This document shows, in pieces, positions 12,748 through 22,854 of a DNA stretch of 64,000 nucleotides. The notes under the pieces are model-generated. The model searched no databases. It saw only the letters and a program-made list of their open reading frames with translations, and was not told the origin of the DNA. Every line of letters begins with the position of its first letter. The first letter of the stretch is position 1. The translations under genes were made by a program, and so were the position numbers. Source of the DNA: Flaveria trinervia (Eukaryota; Streptophyta; Magnoliopsida; Asterales; Asteraceae). The stretch is taken from contig CM046442.1 of NCBI GenBank assembly GCA_025506515.1, positions 15,367,687-15,431,686 of the forward strand, read 5' to 3'.

Positions 12748-13169
12748 TCTCAAGTGAATACAACAAACATTGGAAATGTTTCAAGTCCTCACTTATCATA
12801 CGAGAAGTTCCTGTAACTCCGGAAGAGCTAAATGATTCCAGAGTTCCTATAACTTCTACAGAAGAGCAAACTGATTCTGGAAAAGCCCCTATAGCTCCTA
12901 CAGAAGACAGACATGATGCTACTGAAGATCATTCAACACCACATGTTGAACATTTTGACTACTTTCTAAACTCTCAACCTAGTTTGGATCAGACTACAAC
13001 AATGGATATGAGTAACCTGGAATCATCTATTCCAGTTAAATAAACTCCATCAACAAGAATCAATAAGACTTATCCAGTCAACAACATCCTTGGAGATCTT
13101 ACAAAGAGAACTACAAAAAGCCAAAGTGGTACTGCCAACATTTGTCTTTTCAGTTATTTTCTTTCTCAA
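12748..13169 (+). pseudogene. Low-complexity linker between integrase and reverse transcriptase
   Basis: The frame 12744-13043 encodes Pro/Thr/Glu-rich sequence with a repeated phrase of the type VPxTxEExxDS. Such variable linkers between integrase and RT are usual in Copia polyproteins. It ends at a TAA and is out of frame with its neighbours. Confidence 0.5.
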
Positions 13170-13935
13170 GTGGTTCCTCCAAACATCACTGCTGCTTTAA
13201 AGGACAATAGCTGCATAGAAGCTATGCAAGAAAAGCTTCAACAATTTAGAAAGCAAAAAGTATGGTCTCTAGTTGATTTACCAGAAAGCCAACATCCTAT
13301 TGGTACAAGGTGGCTTTACAAAAACAAATTCGATGATAGAGGAATCATTGTAAGAAATAAAGCAAGGTTGATTACACAAGGATACACACAAGAAGAGGGA
13401 ATAAACTATAATGAAGTTTTGCATCAGTTGCAAGAATTGAAGCCATAAGAGTGTTCCTGGCTTATGCATCATATAAGAAGTTCACTGTATATCAGATGGA
13501 TGTCAAGTGTGTATTCCTATATGGAAAATTTGATGAGGAGGTCTAAGTGTCACAACCCCCTGGTTTTAAAGATCCTCATTATCCTCATAGGGTATACAAG
13601 CTTGACAAAGCCTCGTATGGTCTTCACCAAGCACCAAGAAGGTGGTATGAACCACTATCATCTTTTCTGCTCAAGCATGGCTATAAAAGGGGAACCATTG
13701 ATCAGACACTCTTTCTCAAACATGAACATCAAGATCTCTTAGTTGTTAAAATATGTTGATGACATTATATTTGGATCAACTAATAAGATATTGTGTGTAA
13801 ATTTCGAAGAGCTGATGAAATTTGAATTTCAGATGAGTTCAATGGGTGAGTTGACTTTCTTTCTTGGTCTTCAAGTTCATCAACAACCAGATGGGATATC
13901 ATCAATCAATAAAAATACATACATCAAATTTTGAA
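13170..13935 (+). pseudogene. RT: Copia reverse transcriptase
   Basis: RT copies element RNA to DNA. The N-terminal part (13170-13448) has WSLVDLPESQHPIGTRWLYKNK-like family sequence and RNKARLITQGYTQEEGINY. A shift then follows. The first catalytic Asp lies in YQMDVK (about 13492-13510). A further frame (13547-13759) has PPGFKDPHYPHRVYKLDKASYGL split by no gaps. The metal-binding box YVDD is at 13752-13763, followed by FFLGLQVHQQ. At least three frameshifts or deletions break the enzyme, including loss of sequence after GINYNEV. Confidence 0.9.
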
Positions 13936-14692
13936 GAAATACAATCTTGCTGATGTATCCTCATGCAAAACACCAGCATCAACAATTGATAAAATTGTAC
14001 CTGATCCTTCATGAAAAACTATTGATAAAATTGTATAGATCAATGATAGGATCTCTTATGTATCTAACTGCTAGTAGACCTGATATTATGTTTGTTGTGT
14101 GTGTGTGGTGCTAGGTACCTTTCTGATCCAAAGGAGTCTCATCTGAATGTTGTGAAAAGGATTTTCAGATATCTCAAAGGAAAACTAGGACTTGGTCTTT
14201 GGTATCCAAAGGATGGTGACTTTACTCTACTCATACTCAGACAGTGACTATGGTGGAGGTAACAGTAACATAAAATCCACAACTGGTGGATGTCAATTCA
14301 TCGGACCAAGACTAGTATCATGGCAGTGCAAAAAACAAACCAATGTCTCTGTATCCACAGCTGAGGCTGAGTACATAGCTGATTCAGCTGGTTGCTCTCA
14401 AGTTCTTTGGTTGCAAAACCGATTGCTTGATTATGGTTATAATTTTCTTCAAACTTCAAATTACATAGACAATTCTATTGCTATGTTTATAATTACTAAT
14501 CTTGTGCAACATAGTAAAACAAAACATATTGAGATAAGATATCATTTTCTGAGAGATTGCTTAGAAAAGAGTTTGATTAAGTTAGTCAAAGTGGATACAA
14601 CAAATCAGCTTGCTGATTTATTCACTAAAGCTTTTAATTTAATCAGATTTAATTTTCTAATTGAGTCTCTAGGCATGATTAACTTAGATTAA
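13936..14692 (+). pseudogene. RH: RT C-terminus and RNase H of the Copia element
   Basis: The region 14040-14190 holds the end of the RT connection domain (SLMYLTASRPDIMF) with broken frames. The frame 14192-14692 is RNase H, which degrades the RNA of the hybrid. The acidic residues are visible in YSDSDYGG, STAEAEYIA, YIDNS and TTNQLADLFTKA. The pol region ends at the TAA at 14690. This last frame is intact for 166 residues. Confidence 0.9.
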
Positions 14693-15652
14693 TCAATTAG
14701 AACAAACAAATAAAAGCATGTAATGATGCTTCAGCATGACATATGCATGGGAAATGATAGTACACTGTATCTTTGTTTATTCCAGAATTCTTAAATATCA
14801 TTAAATTTGAGCTAGTTTCTTGATATGTGAGTATGTTCATCTTGAGTGGAAACTACACTTAGTGCATGCCAAACATAATACACAGTGATTGTTTGTGGGA
14901 AACTTCATTTTGAGGATACAAAGTGAGTCTTATTCTGATGTAATCAAATTACTCATCTAAGCACACTATGTACCGACACTTTATAATATCTATCTTTGCA
15001 AATCATACTCTCTCTGTTTTGTGTAAACAAAGACCTGGGTATATGATCACCATAATGTATATCAGTTATCAAAGGTGAAAAGATCATGATCCGCATCATC
15101 CCTCTGTTTTGTGTAAACAAAGATTTGGGTTAAAGGCACCTTTGTTTTATGTGAGTAAAGATCTGGTGACCTGATGATGATTATATCTAAGCTCTCAAAA
15201 GAATCCAATGTGATCAATTGTATATTAACCTAGAGCTTTTATATCAATTCATTAATGAGATGTCCAATGCATCAAGATAAACTTATAACATAAAGTACAT
15301 AGTTATTAAGTGTGAAAAAGTGATGATTTGACTTGCAAAGGGAGGATAAAATCTTCGTGAATTGAATATGAACCCATAATAGTTATTTCCTAATCAATAT
15401 GAAAACATGATAAACAACATGCCTAGTTGATACATTAGCTCTTGTATGGATTTAACTGGACAATATACTTGCAATCAGAACTATGTTCAGGTATCAATTC
15501 AATAAAATAACTCATCAGGAAGAGGCTTAGTATTATAGTATGATCCCATTATATGTGTATATATGTTTGTTCATCGTCATACGGTTAAATAACACTCATG
15601 ATATTCTTCTTAAAAATTTATGATAAATGCATTCTGTCATCATTAATCACAA
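14693..15652 (+). other. Non-coding post-pol spacer with a three-copy short repeat
   Basis: No ORF is supported. The phrase TCTGTTTTGTGTAAACAAAG, followed by ATCTGGGT-like sequence, appears at about 15014 and 15102. A more diverged copy is at about 15141-15172. Confidence 0.6.
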
Positions 15653-15668
15653 ATTTAGGGGGGGAGTA
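15653..15668 (+). other. Internal polypurine-tract-like site
   Basis: TTTAGGGGGGGAGTA resembles the real 3' polypurine tract of the element (CTAAGGGGGAGTA at 22841-22853) but lies 7.2 kb upstream of the 3' LTR. It may mark an ancestral 3' end of a shorter element or serve as an internal plus-strand primer. Confidence 0.55.
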
Positions 15669-15982
15669 GAATTCATGAAGAAAAGTTAATCAATCATCAG
15701 ATTTGTCTATTTCATTATCAATTTGAAGTAATTGAAACCTGAGCACCAACTTAGCTCCTGGATACATGAAGTTTTCTTTTAAATTATTTAAATTTTGTTT
15801 GTGTTCAATTGTCATAAATACAAAGTCAACAAGGTCCAAAAGGAATAAATGGTTCTAAGCAGTGGATTTGGACCATACAACAAAATAAGTTTTTCTTCAC
15901 AAGTGCTCTATAAGCATCAGAGATGTTACAGTGCCGTCTTAAGCATCAGTAGAAGCTACTGTGTGAAAATTTAAATGTCTAT

Positions 15983-16221
15983 CCGTAGATTGGTAAACTA
16001 CGGATGAGCAAAGCTTATAAAGTATAATCTAATTTCATAGTTTGGTAATCTATAAAAAATCTATGTTATACTTAATCAGTAGAAGGTGTTAATTCATTCC
16101 CAGATGATATATGGTATCCGTAGATAATATGCAGATGAACTGAGAACTGCGGAAAAGTTAAATTGCTGAGGGTCCCACGTGATTAAATAAATAAACTTAA
16201 TGTTTCTGAGAGAGTATAAAT
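15983..16221 (+). promoter_or_regulatory. Candidate internal promoter upstream of the post-pol ORF
   Basis: An inverted pair CCGTAG (15983-15988) and CTACGG (15998-16003) is followed by ATGAGCA. Another CCGTAG lies at 16118-16123, and CTGCGGAAAAG at about 16147. The same words form the hairpin in the LTR U3. A TATAAAT box is at 16215-16221. Downstream sequence to 16386 is C/A/T-rich and ATG-poor, like a plant 5' leader. Promoter activity is inferred. Confidence 0.5.
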
Positions 16222-16386
16222 GATGTTCTTTGACTTTAATATTCATTACTTACTTTTTCAGAACACTTTTCAGACCTAGAAAAACACGCTCTCAACAAAC
16301 TTTTCCCCCTTCTATAACATTCAAAAATTACCAAATCAAAACATCAAACAAATATATATTTCTGCTCTCAGATCACTGTGTTCAAG

Positions 16387-16505
16387 GTAAAACATGTCGT
16401 AGTGTTCAATAATGAACCATTTGATTCTTGTCTAATCTCACAACTGTTCGTATTCTCATATCAATAATGTGTTTCTAACGAAATCGTCTTTATTCTATTG
16501 AATAG
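16387..16505 (+). other. Candidate leader intron before the post-pol ORF
   Basis: The sequence CAAG/GTAAAAC gives a donor after 16386. A T-rich stretch ends in TTGAATAG at 16505, directly before the ATG at 16506. The predicted intron is 119 bp, of normal plant size. Confidence 0.45.
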
Positions 16506-16681
16506 ATGGATAATCGATTTGCAAAAGAGCACAATGTGTGTGTTCCTAAACTCGGACGACCCTGCTTCAGAAGGGTGTCAAGACATCATTTGATATCTAA
16601 GAAGATCCAGGTTGTTCTATGCCTTATCTACAGAACCTGTGATTCATCGATCGCACACTCTGACTTCTGGAACTCAACACA
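16506..16681 (+). pseudogene. Post-pol ORF of the Copia element, N-terminal part
   Basis: The frame opens at the ATG directly after the predicted acceptor site and runs until it is cut by a solo LTR at 16682. Its last residues continue, in the correct frame, in sequence right of the LTR (from 19101), because the 5-bp duplication ACACA is shared. The short N-terminal segment contains a His-Asn-Val-Cys phrase and ends near DFWNST. From memory, a similar downstream ORF recurs in annotated Copia proteins of Asteraceae. Its biochemical role is unknown to me. I see no signal peptide or membrane segment, so it does not look like a classical envelope. Confidence 0.6.
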
Positions 16682-19095
16682 TGTGACATCTGTCACCTTA
16701 AGGTCCGTCGAACGACATAATTAACCATAGAATTATTTTAGTTATTCTTCCTCTTCTTCATGAACTCCTGCTTTAAGGAATCATGTCTGCTTTATTACCC
16801 TTGTGCCTGTACTTCCTCCGTGAACTTGTGCTAAGCATAAATCTTTTATAAATTTCATCACCATTACCACCAAATATATCATTTTTTTAATTATAACCCT
16901 TGTCATTAATAAAACCATTTTAAACTTTGGAAACTCGGGGGCTAAGTGCAGGGACTAAAATTGACATTTTGCAAACCTGGGATGGGTATAAAAACCCCAT
17001 TCCCAGCCATTTCTTCATCCTCTCCATTTCTTCTTCTTCATCATCTTCTTTTCCACTTCACATCTTCATCTTAGCGCCAAAAACGCCCCGTTTGGTCTCG
17101 TTTTCTTCGTCTACAACTTAGTCTACTCCATCCTTGTAGGTAGACGACCTTGGTTGTCCATTTCTTACTCGTTTTACTGTTGTCCATTTCTAGGGTTTCG
17201 GGTGTTCGGGTCAACTCGAACACAAGAGGTCGTGTGGGTGCGTGTGATGACTTTCCGCGTGTGCTTCTTGTTCATGTGTGTTTGTTGTGTGATCCTGGAA
17301 GTTCTTGATGTGTAAAACCCGTGCTTGGGGCAGCCGAAGGCTGCTCTGCACTTCAGCAATCGCGAACTGCAGTTCAGGCGACTGGGTCTGTCATGCGACT
17401 GAGCCGTGCGACTGGGTGAGTCGTGCGACTGATTCATGCGACTGTGTCTTTCGGGAGACTGAATCGTGCGACTAGGGAAGTCATGCGATTGAGTCAATGT
17501 GGATGAATGAATGCATGCGACTGTGCGTGTATCGCACGACTGAAGGCCAATCGTACGAACAAAGGTTCAGTCGTACGAATGAAGCTGATTCGTACGAATG
17601 AGGTTGATTCGTGCATATGGAGGTTAAGTCGTGTGATTAGGTGTTGTGTGGTACGACTGAATGCCAGTCGTACGAAAGAAGGTTCAATCGTGCCAATGAA
17701 GCTGATTTGTACAATTGAAGGTTGATTCGTACGAATGGAGTGTTGAGTCGAGCGTCTGGTCTTGTGTGACTGATGATGTTGAGTGTGAATTTCCTCTTGA
17801 ACGTCTGATGATGATAAGGTAACATCAGTAAAAGTGTCATTGCTTGACCACAAAGATTAAAGTCAACGCTATCAACATGCACATACTATTTCAATTGAAA
17901 TCAACCTAACATTTTACAATTATCGGCAAACTATTTGGAACTACAAATACTTAACAAGTGCTATCTTTCATAACAATGAGATCTTTACACGGATGTCATA
18001 AGCAATGACGACTACTCTTAGTACTTGGATCTACATAAGATCTGATACGTGTGTCCGCTTGTGTGTGTGCTACCCACGACCGAACCGATACAACCCGAAC
18101 CAACCAAACATTACTATACGCTTTATACACGTCATTAATGCTTAAAAATAACTGTCAATAGGTGTTTGACTGTTCATTGCATTCAACTGTTGGGAATCTT
18201 GATCATTCATACTTACCACTTAACATGTGAGTCTCGTGGCCCCTTTTTATGCTTATACTACTTTACAAACATTTACAAACATGGGAGAAAAGTATGCTCG
18301 CCCGTTTTCTATGTTGTACAACATACATACAATTTACATACTTGGAATCAACGTGCTACTGTTTTGTGGGTACTTATCTGATACATGCTTGAGTCTGCTT
18401 TGTGGTTCTTTCTACAACATTTAATTCTAGTGTGGGAACCGACGGATAGGTATTGGTAGTACTACTGGGTTGACACCCCCACCCTCGTGTTGGTATACTA
18501 GTTAGTGCCAACAAAAGCCAGGAAGGGCCTTGGGTGAATATATTCCGACAAGATTCTTTGTGTACGTCGTTAGGTTTGGTTGTAAAGCTCTTGTCATGTG
18601 ATTTTGCTACTTATAACTGTATGTACGGTATTCTGCAACAACTTTATACAAATCACTACTTATTTACTTTTAAACCTGCGAGCTCACCAACAATTTCGTT
18701 GACCATTTTGAGCATATCTTTTCAGGTGATTATGCTAGCTGAGGTTCTAGGTGTGATGCCTTAGTGGAGACCCTAGGATGCATTTCCGGGCTAAACTTGT
18801 AATTTTGAAAGCAATTGTTGTATCTGTTTCAAACAACATTACACTTGTAACTTGCTCCCGGGTTGTGGGAATTGCATACAATGTTATTATCTATGTTTAT
18901 CTTATATCATGTTTATGCTTATGGCTATGTTGTCGTGAATACTGACTAAACACGACACAAGTCCCCTTGTTTTCGGGTGTCGTCATGACACGCTTGTCAT
19001 CATTGTTATTATTGCATCTCTATCGCTTACCATGTGTTATGACGATTCCCGTCTCGTTACATCCCCGTGTTTCCGCTCTTAGCGGGGATGTGACA
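16682..19095 (+). mobile_element. Gypsy-type solo LTR nested in the Copia post-pol ORF, 2.4 kb
   Basis: The unit starts TGTGACATCTGTCACC and ends GGGGATGTGACA. It is flanked by the perfect 5-bp duplication ACACA (16677-16681 and 19096-19100), and the interrupted reading frame resumes after it. A TATAAAAACCCC box is at about 16988. There is no internal domain, so it is a solo LTR left by recombination. The family differs from the LTRs at 36958 and 54611. The long LTR with TGTGACA ends suggests a Ty3/Gypsy chromovirus or related clade. Confidence 0.88.
17380..17760. repeat. Degenerate array of TCGTGCGACTG / TCGTACGAATG words in the solo LTR
   Basis: About twenty variants of a roughly 10-20-bp unit containing GTGCGACTG, then GTACGAATG, occur here. 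The array is much richer in CpG than its surroundings. Confidence 0.75.
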
Positions 19096-19100
19096 ACACA

Positions 19101-20094
19101 TATAGAAGAAGATGGAGAAGTTAATGTAGCAGAAGTAAAGAACCAAAGATTGAGAGTGATTGAGCAGACTATCAGGAGGAATCTGGAGTTGGAAGAACAA
19201 GAAGTTGGTCACCCTGATGGTTCGATAATAAATACATAGAGAAAGTGTTCTTACTGATGGGGTATTGTGTGCTCCTGCTTTGAACGGGAACAATGAGCAT
19301 GGATCTTAGGATTCATATTGATGATAACAAAACTTGAATGATTAGATGCTAAAATATAATAATGATGAACATGATGAAGAATACAAATGTGTTTAATGTT
19401 TGATGTTTATTGATATGTTGTTGAAATCATCATCCATGAAGGATGATGATATGATGTTATTGGTGATGGACCTAATTCACCCTAACAAGTGGTGAATTAT
19501 TCACACTTTACAATGATAATATATGTTAATATATATACTAGTATAGCAATTACAATAATTACAAAATAAACCATAGACTAATATTTTTATTGTTTTTGTT
19601 CTTCAAGTCTTCAACTTTAATAATATTGGAAATCTTCAATTCTTCAAGGGTAGAATACCCAACAGGTATGATGGTGATTTTGCCAAGGGGGAGATCAAGA
19701 AAGGAAGATTATGCAAGCCTTACAGATTCTTATGCCACACTTATCTTAAGTGCATATCCAACAGGAAGTCTGGGCTCGACATATTTTCAAGGCACATATC
19801 ATCAGAAATCATGGAATCTTTGAAGGAAGAATATATAACTACTCAAAGTACATTTTCAACTATCTGAGTGGCCACATCAAAGTTCAAAAGGATGACAACA
19901 TGTTCATGTTTCCAAGGTTCCTACAACTGATAATTAATGGTGAATTGCCTGGATTAGAAAGAGACGGAGATGTGTTGGTGCAAGCTCATTGAGTAGGTCT
20001 GTCTTGAACAAGATCAGTGGAAGGTATGACGGAGGAGACATGCCCATGTTTGCTCATGTGGTGATGCTACTACAAACATCCCTCAAGAGCTTGT
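19101..20094 (+). pseudogene. Post-pol ORF, N-terminal domain continued
   Basis: The segment to about 19284 continues the frame from 16681 and ends with a phrase like VFLLMGY after a stop at 19237. Homology-like coding resumes at about 19661 (RYDGDFAKGEIKKGR). It continues in another frame (19750-19992) with YNYSKYIFNYLSG and MFPRFLQLIINGELPGL. The order of these blocks matches a domain I remember from post-pol ORFs of Asteraceae Copia elements. Function is unknown. The region carries at least two frameshifts and a possible 0.37-kb insert. Confidence 0.55.
19285..19660. other. Possible small insertion within the post-pol ORF
   Basis: Coding-like sequence stops near 19284 and resumes at 19661. 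Between them is AT-rich non-coding DNA with a 10-bp inverted repeat (ATCATCATCC and GGATGATGAT, about 19427-19451). A start such as TGAGCATGG and an end near ACCCAACA would suit a small LTR, but I found no convincing target duplication. Confidence 0.35.
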
Positions 20095-20937
20095 GTGGGA
20101 AGATCAACAGGAGGACTCTCCAACCAACTCTGTTCAAGTCACACACTCACCAAATTTATCACCCATTCACCATCAACTTCAATCTCCACAACCCCCTCTC
20201 CTAAAAGTCAAAATACTCAACCTATCTCACCCACTCACTCTGTTGCTGCCCAACAATCTCCCTCATCCACTCAAGAAACACAGCCCATCTCTCCATTCAC
20301 TCAACAATTATCTGAGAGTGTGCATACTGAACCTATTTATGTTACTCAGTCTATAAATTCAATCCACTCTGGTGAGACTGAGTTGATTTCTCAAGAAAGT
20401 ACCATCCCTCTGTCACTCTCCAACTATGAAGAACCAGTTGCCTCCAATCAAACAGGGCCGTTAGTGCACATCATGATTCTTGAAGCACAACCTCATCATG
20501 ATAAGCATGATCAATCAAAAGATGAATGCTCAAGCTCAGCAAGTGTGGCCGCCCATACTGACAAACATAAAGATGAGATCGCTGGCAAACAAGAAGAAAA
20601 GAGAGAAGAAGGAAAATATGAGGAAGTTATTGCTTACAATGAACATGATCTGAGTGATAATGACATCCCATTAAGCAAAAGCTACCCGGTGGCTGAGTAC
20701 AACAAGCTGGTAGTAAAGTCTAATTGTAGAAAGCAAAGAACTCAAGAGTTGAAAGGGATAATCAAAGGAAAGGATGATCAGCTGATACAACAAGCAGTAA
20801 GAATCAGAAGATTAAGAGAAGATGCTCAATGCAATAATGAAGTAATTAATGCTTTGCTCCAACAAGAATCTGAGCTCAAAGAATCAGTGAAGTTTGAGAT
20901 GGATGAAAAAGAGAAGCTGATGCTAAAAGTTGATTAA
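20095..20937 (+). pseudogene. Post-pol ORF, Ser/Thr/Gln-rich linker and coiled coil
   Basis: This 280-codon open frame starts with a Ser/Thr/Pro/Gln-rich half (residues about 20-110) with repeated phrases such as QPISP. The second half is Lys/Glu-rich (about 150-280), with heptad-like Leu/Ile positions that suggest a coiled coil (LKGIIKGKDDQLIQQAVRI). It ends at a TAA at 20935, but Lys/Glu-rich coding continues downstream in other frames. No enzymatic motif is visible. Confidence 0.55.
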
Positions 20938-22816
20938 GTAACAAACTCTCTTACTGCTCAATCAACCTTGTTGAAAGCAAAGAAGAAGAGCTTGAGCAGC
21001 TAAAGATGAAAGTATGTGTGCTTGAATCAAATGTTGCTCCTAAACCAATCAAACCAAAGAATCTTTTGACACCACAAAGCAAATTATACAATACAGAAGA
21101 AAAAGGAAGTACTTGGGATTTGTGAAGAAGGAAGTGATTGACATACAAGATTCACCCAAAAGAGCAAAATCTGTTGAATCTTCATTCTTAAAGCATATGC
21201 CTCCTACTGAAACAGTGAGTGATGATGAATGGAATGAGCTCACAAAAGATGAATCTGCCAAAGATCAAAAAGAAGAAAAGGCTGATGACCTACTAACCAC
21301 TAAAGACATCCTTGAAGAAAGGCTAGAATCCTCAATGTTTATGGCCCTAATAAATCATGGCTTTTTGTATGACTTGGTGGAAAGGATGAGCATGAGTGAG
21401 ATGAAAGATGTGCTGAAGGAGTTTGAGGTGGCTAGATTTATGATTCTAATTGTGATTATAAGGCATTCACAACATTTCAAGCCATCCAGAAAATCAAGAA
21501 AGATCTAGGCCACTGTGACACAGCAAAACTCAACAAGTACAATATGGTCTGTTGGCTACAGGGACACAACTACAAGACACATGAGCTTAAAAGAAGAAAA
21601 GTTGGTGAACTCAGGAGATTGATGGAACATGTTATGTCTGTTGAGCTTGACACACGAGTAAGGTTCAGAACTGAAGCTCCAAATCCAACCTATGAGCACC
21701 AAAGCAAACTTTCTGCTAATCCTATAACTGTTGAATCCAAAGATCAGCACAAAGGAAAAGACAAGCTAATAAGAGAGCCAAGGGCAGTGATTCCTGGTAA
21801 AGTGTGGCCTCTAGGCATAACTATTAGAGAAATCACTGAACAAAAATCAACTCTGATAGAGCTGTATGATCACATCACAACTCCCAGTTCTGTGGAAGAA
21901 AACAGGATTATGGCCTGGAAATATGATCCAGACTGGGATTGTGCAATTATCAAAAGAACCTCTGGAAGAATCCAGTACTTCCATGATACAGAAGCATTGC
22001 TGAGCCTGCATGAGAGTGATATCAAGGATCTACAAAGTCTAATAATGTCTAACTATCCAATTCACTCAAGGGGAAGAGATTTCTCTGTTTTGGTGGGAAA
22101 GTTAAAGACAAAATTCAGAGATGATGTGATTAAAGAAGCAAAAAGAGAGGATGATAAACATAAAAGAAGATTAGAAATAAAGAAAAGATCAAGCACCAAC
22201 TCCTTAACATTAGTTGATGATGAATTCTTAAGGAGAGTTGGTTATACTAATAGGAAAACAGCAACCATCAAAGTCATTGGAGGAAATCAAACACTATCCT
22301 ATCACTGAATGGGGATATGTTGAGAAAACAAAAGAAATGATGATGCTGAGGAATGCTGATGGAAAGAAAAGTGAGAAGATAAGAAACTTCGACCCAGTAG
22401 AAATCAAAATGCTCAGCCCAAGTTACACATCGTTCTTACATGATAAATTCTTCCTAAAGCTGTCTAATGAAAAAGCCCAGAATGATTTATGTTTATACGT
22501 TCATTTAATTCAAGTGGTGGATAAGCTACACGCTAAAGCATACAAGAGAAGAAGGTATAATGCCGAGATGCTGAAGGGAGCCAACATTGAAAATCTATTA
22601 GAACTGAGAATTTCAGAAGAAGATGAACTGGAAATTGTCAACAATCAATATGTGGTGAAAACTCTCACAATGGAAGAAGATGTATTGGGACTGAATTTTG
22701 AGACACTTCAAAGGAGATGCAGAATGGAGATCAAGTACAAATACGATGATCAAAAGGATGCAGTATCTTATTTCAACAAGAAAATAGTCTCAAGATTAAG
22801 GAGCTTTCTATTTTGA
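20938..22816 (+). pseudogene. Post-pol ORF, C-terminal domain
   Basis: Three overlapping frames (21113-21508, 21544-22308, 22238-22816) carry a basic, soluble-looking sequence. The best-preserved part is 21900-22140. It has MAWKYDPDWDCAIIKR, a tract ending YFHDTEALLSLHESDIKDL, and a Lys-rich tail. The last frame ends at a TGA at 22814, 40 bp before the 3' LTR. The pattern resembles a C-terminal domain that I remember from plant Copia post-pol ORFs. No function is assigned, and no membrane segment is seen. Confidence 0.6.
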
Positions 22817-22837
22817 AGAGATGATTACAAGTATCTA

Positions 22838-22854
22838 AGCCTAAGGGGGAGTAT
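22838..22854 (+). other. 3' polypurine tract of the SIRE-like Copia element
   Basis: AAGCCTAAGGGGGAGTAT lies directly before the 3' LTR and is the expected plus-strand primer site. Confidence 0.8.

Noticed and set aside
17174..17853. Minus-strand frames with repeated Arg/Thr/Ser phrases
   Set aside because: They are translations of the short-word array in the solo LTR.
16506..22816. Retroviral-type envelope gene after pol
   Set aside because: No signal peptide, hydrophobic fusion segment or transmembrane anchor is visible. The sequence is soluble, Lys/Glu-rich and coiled-coil-like.
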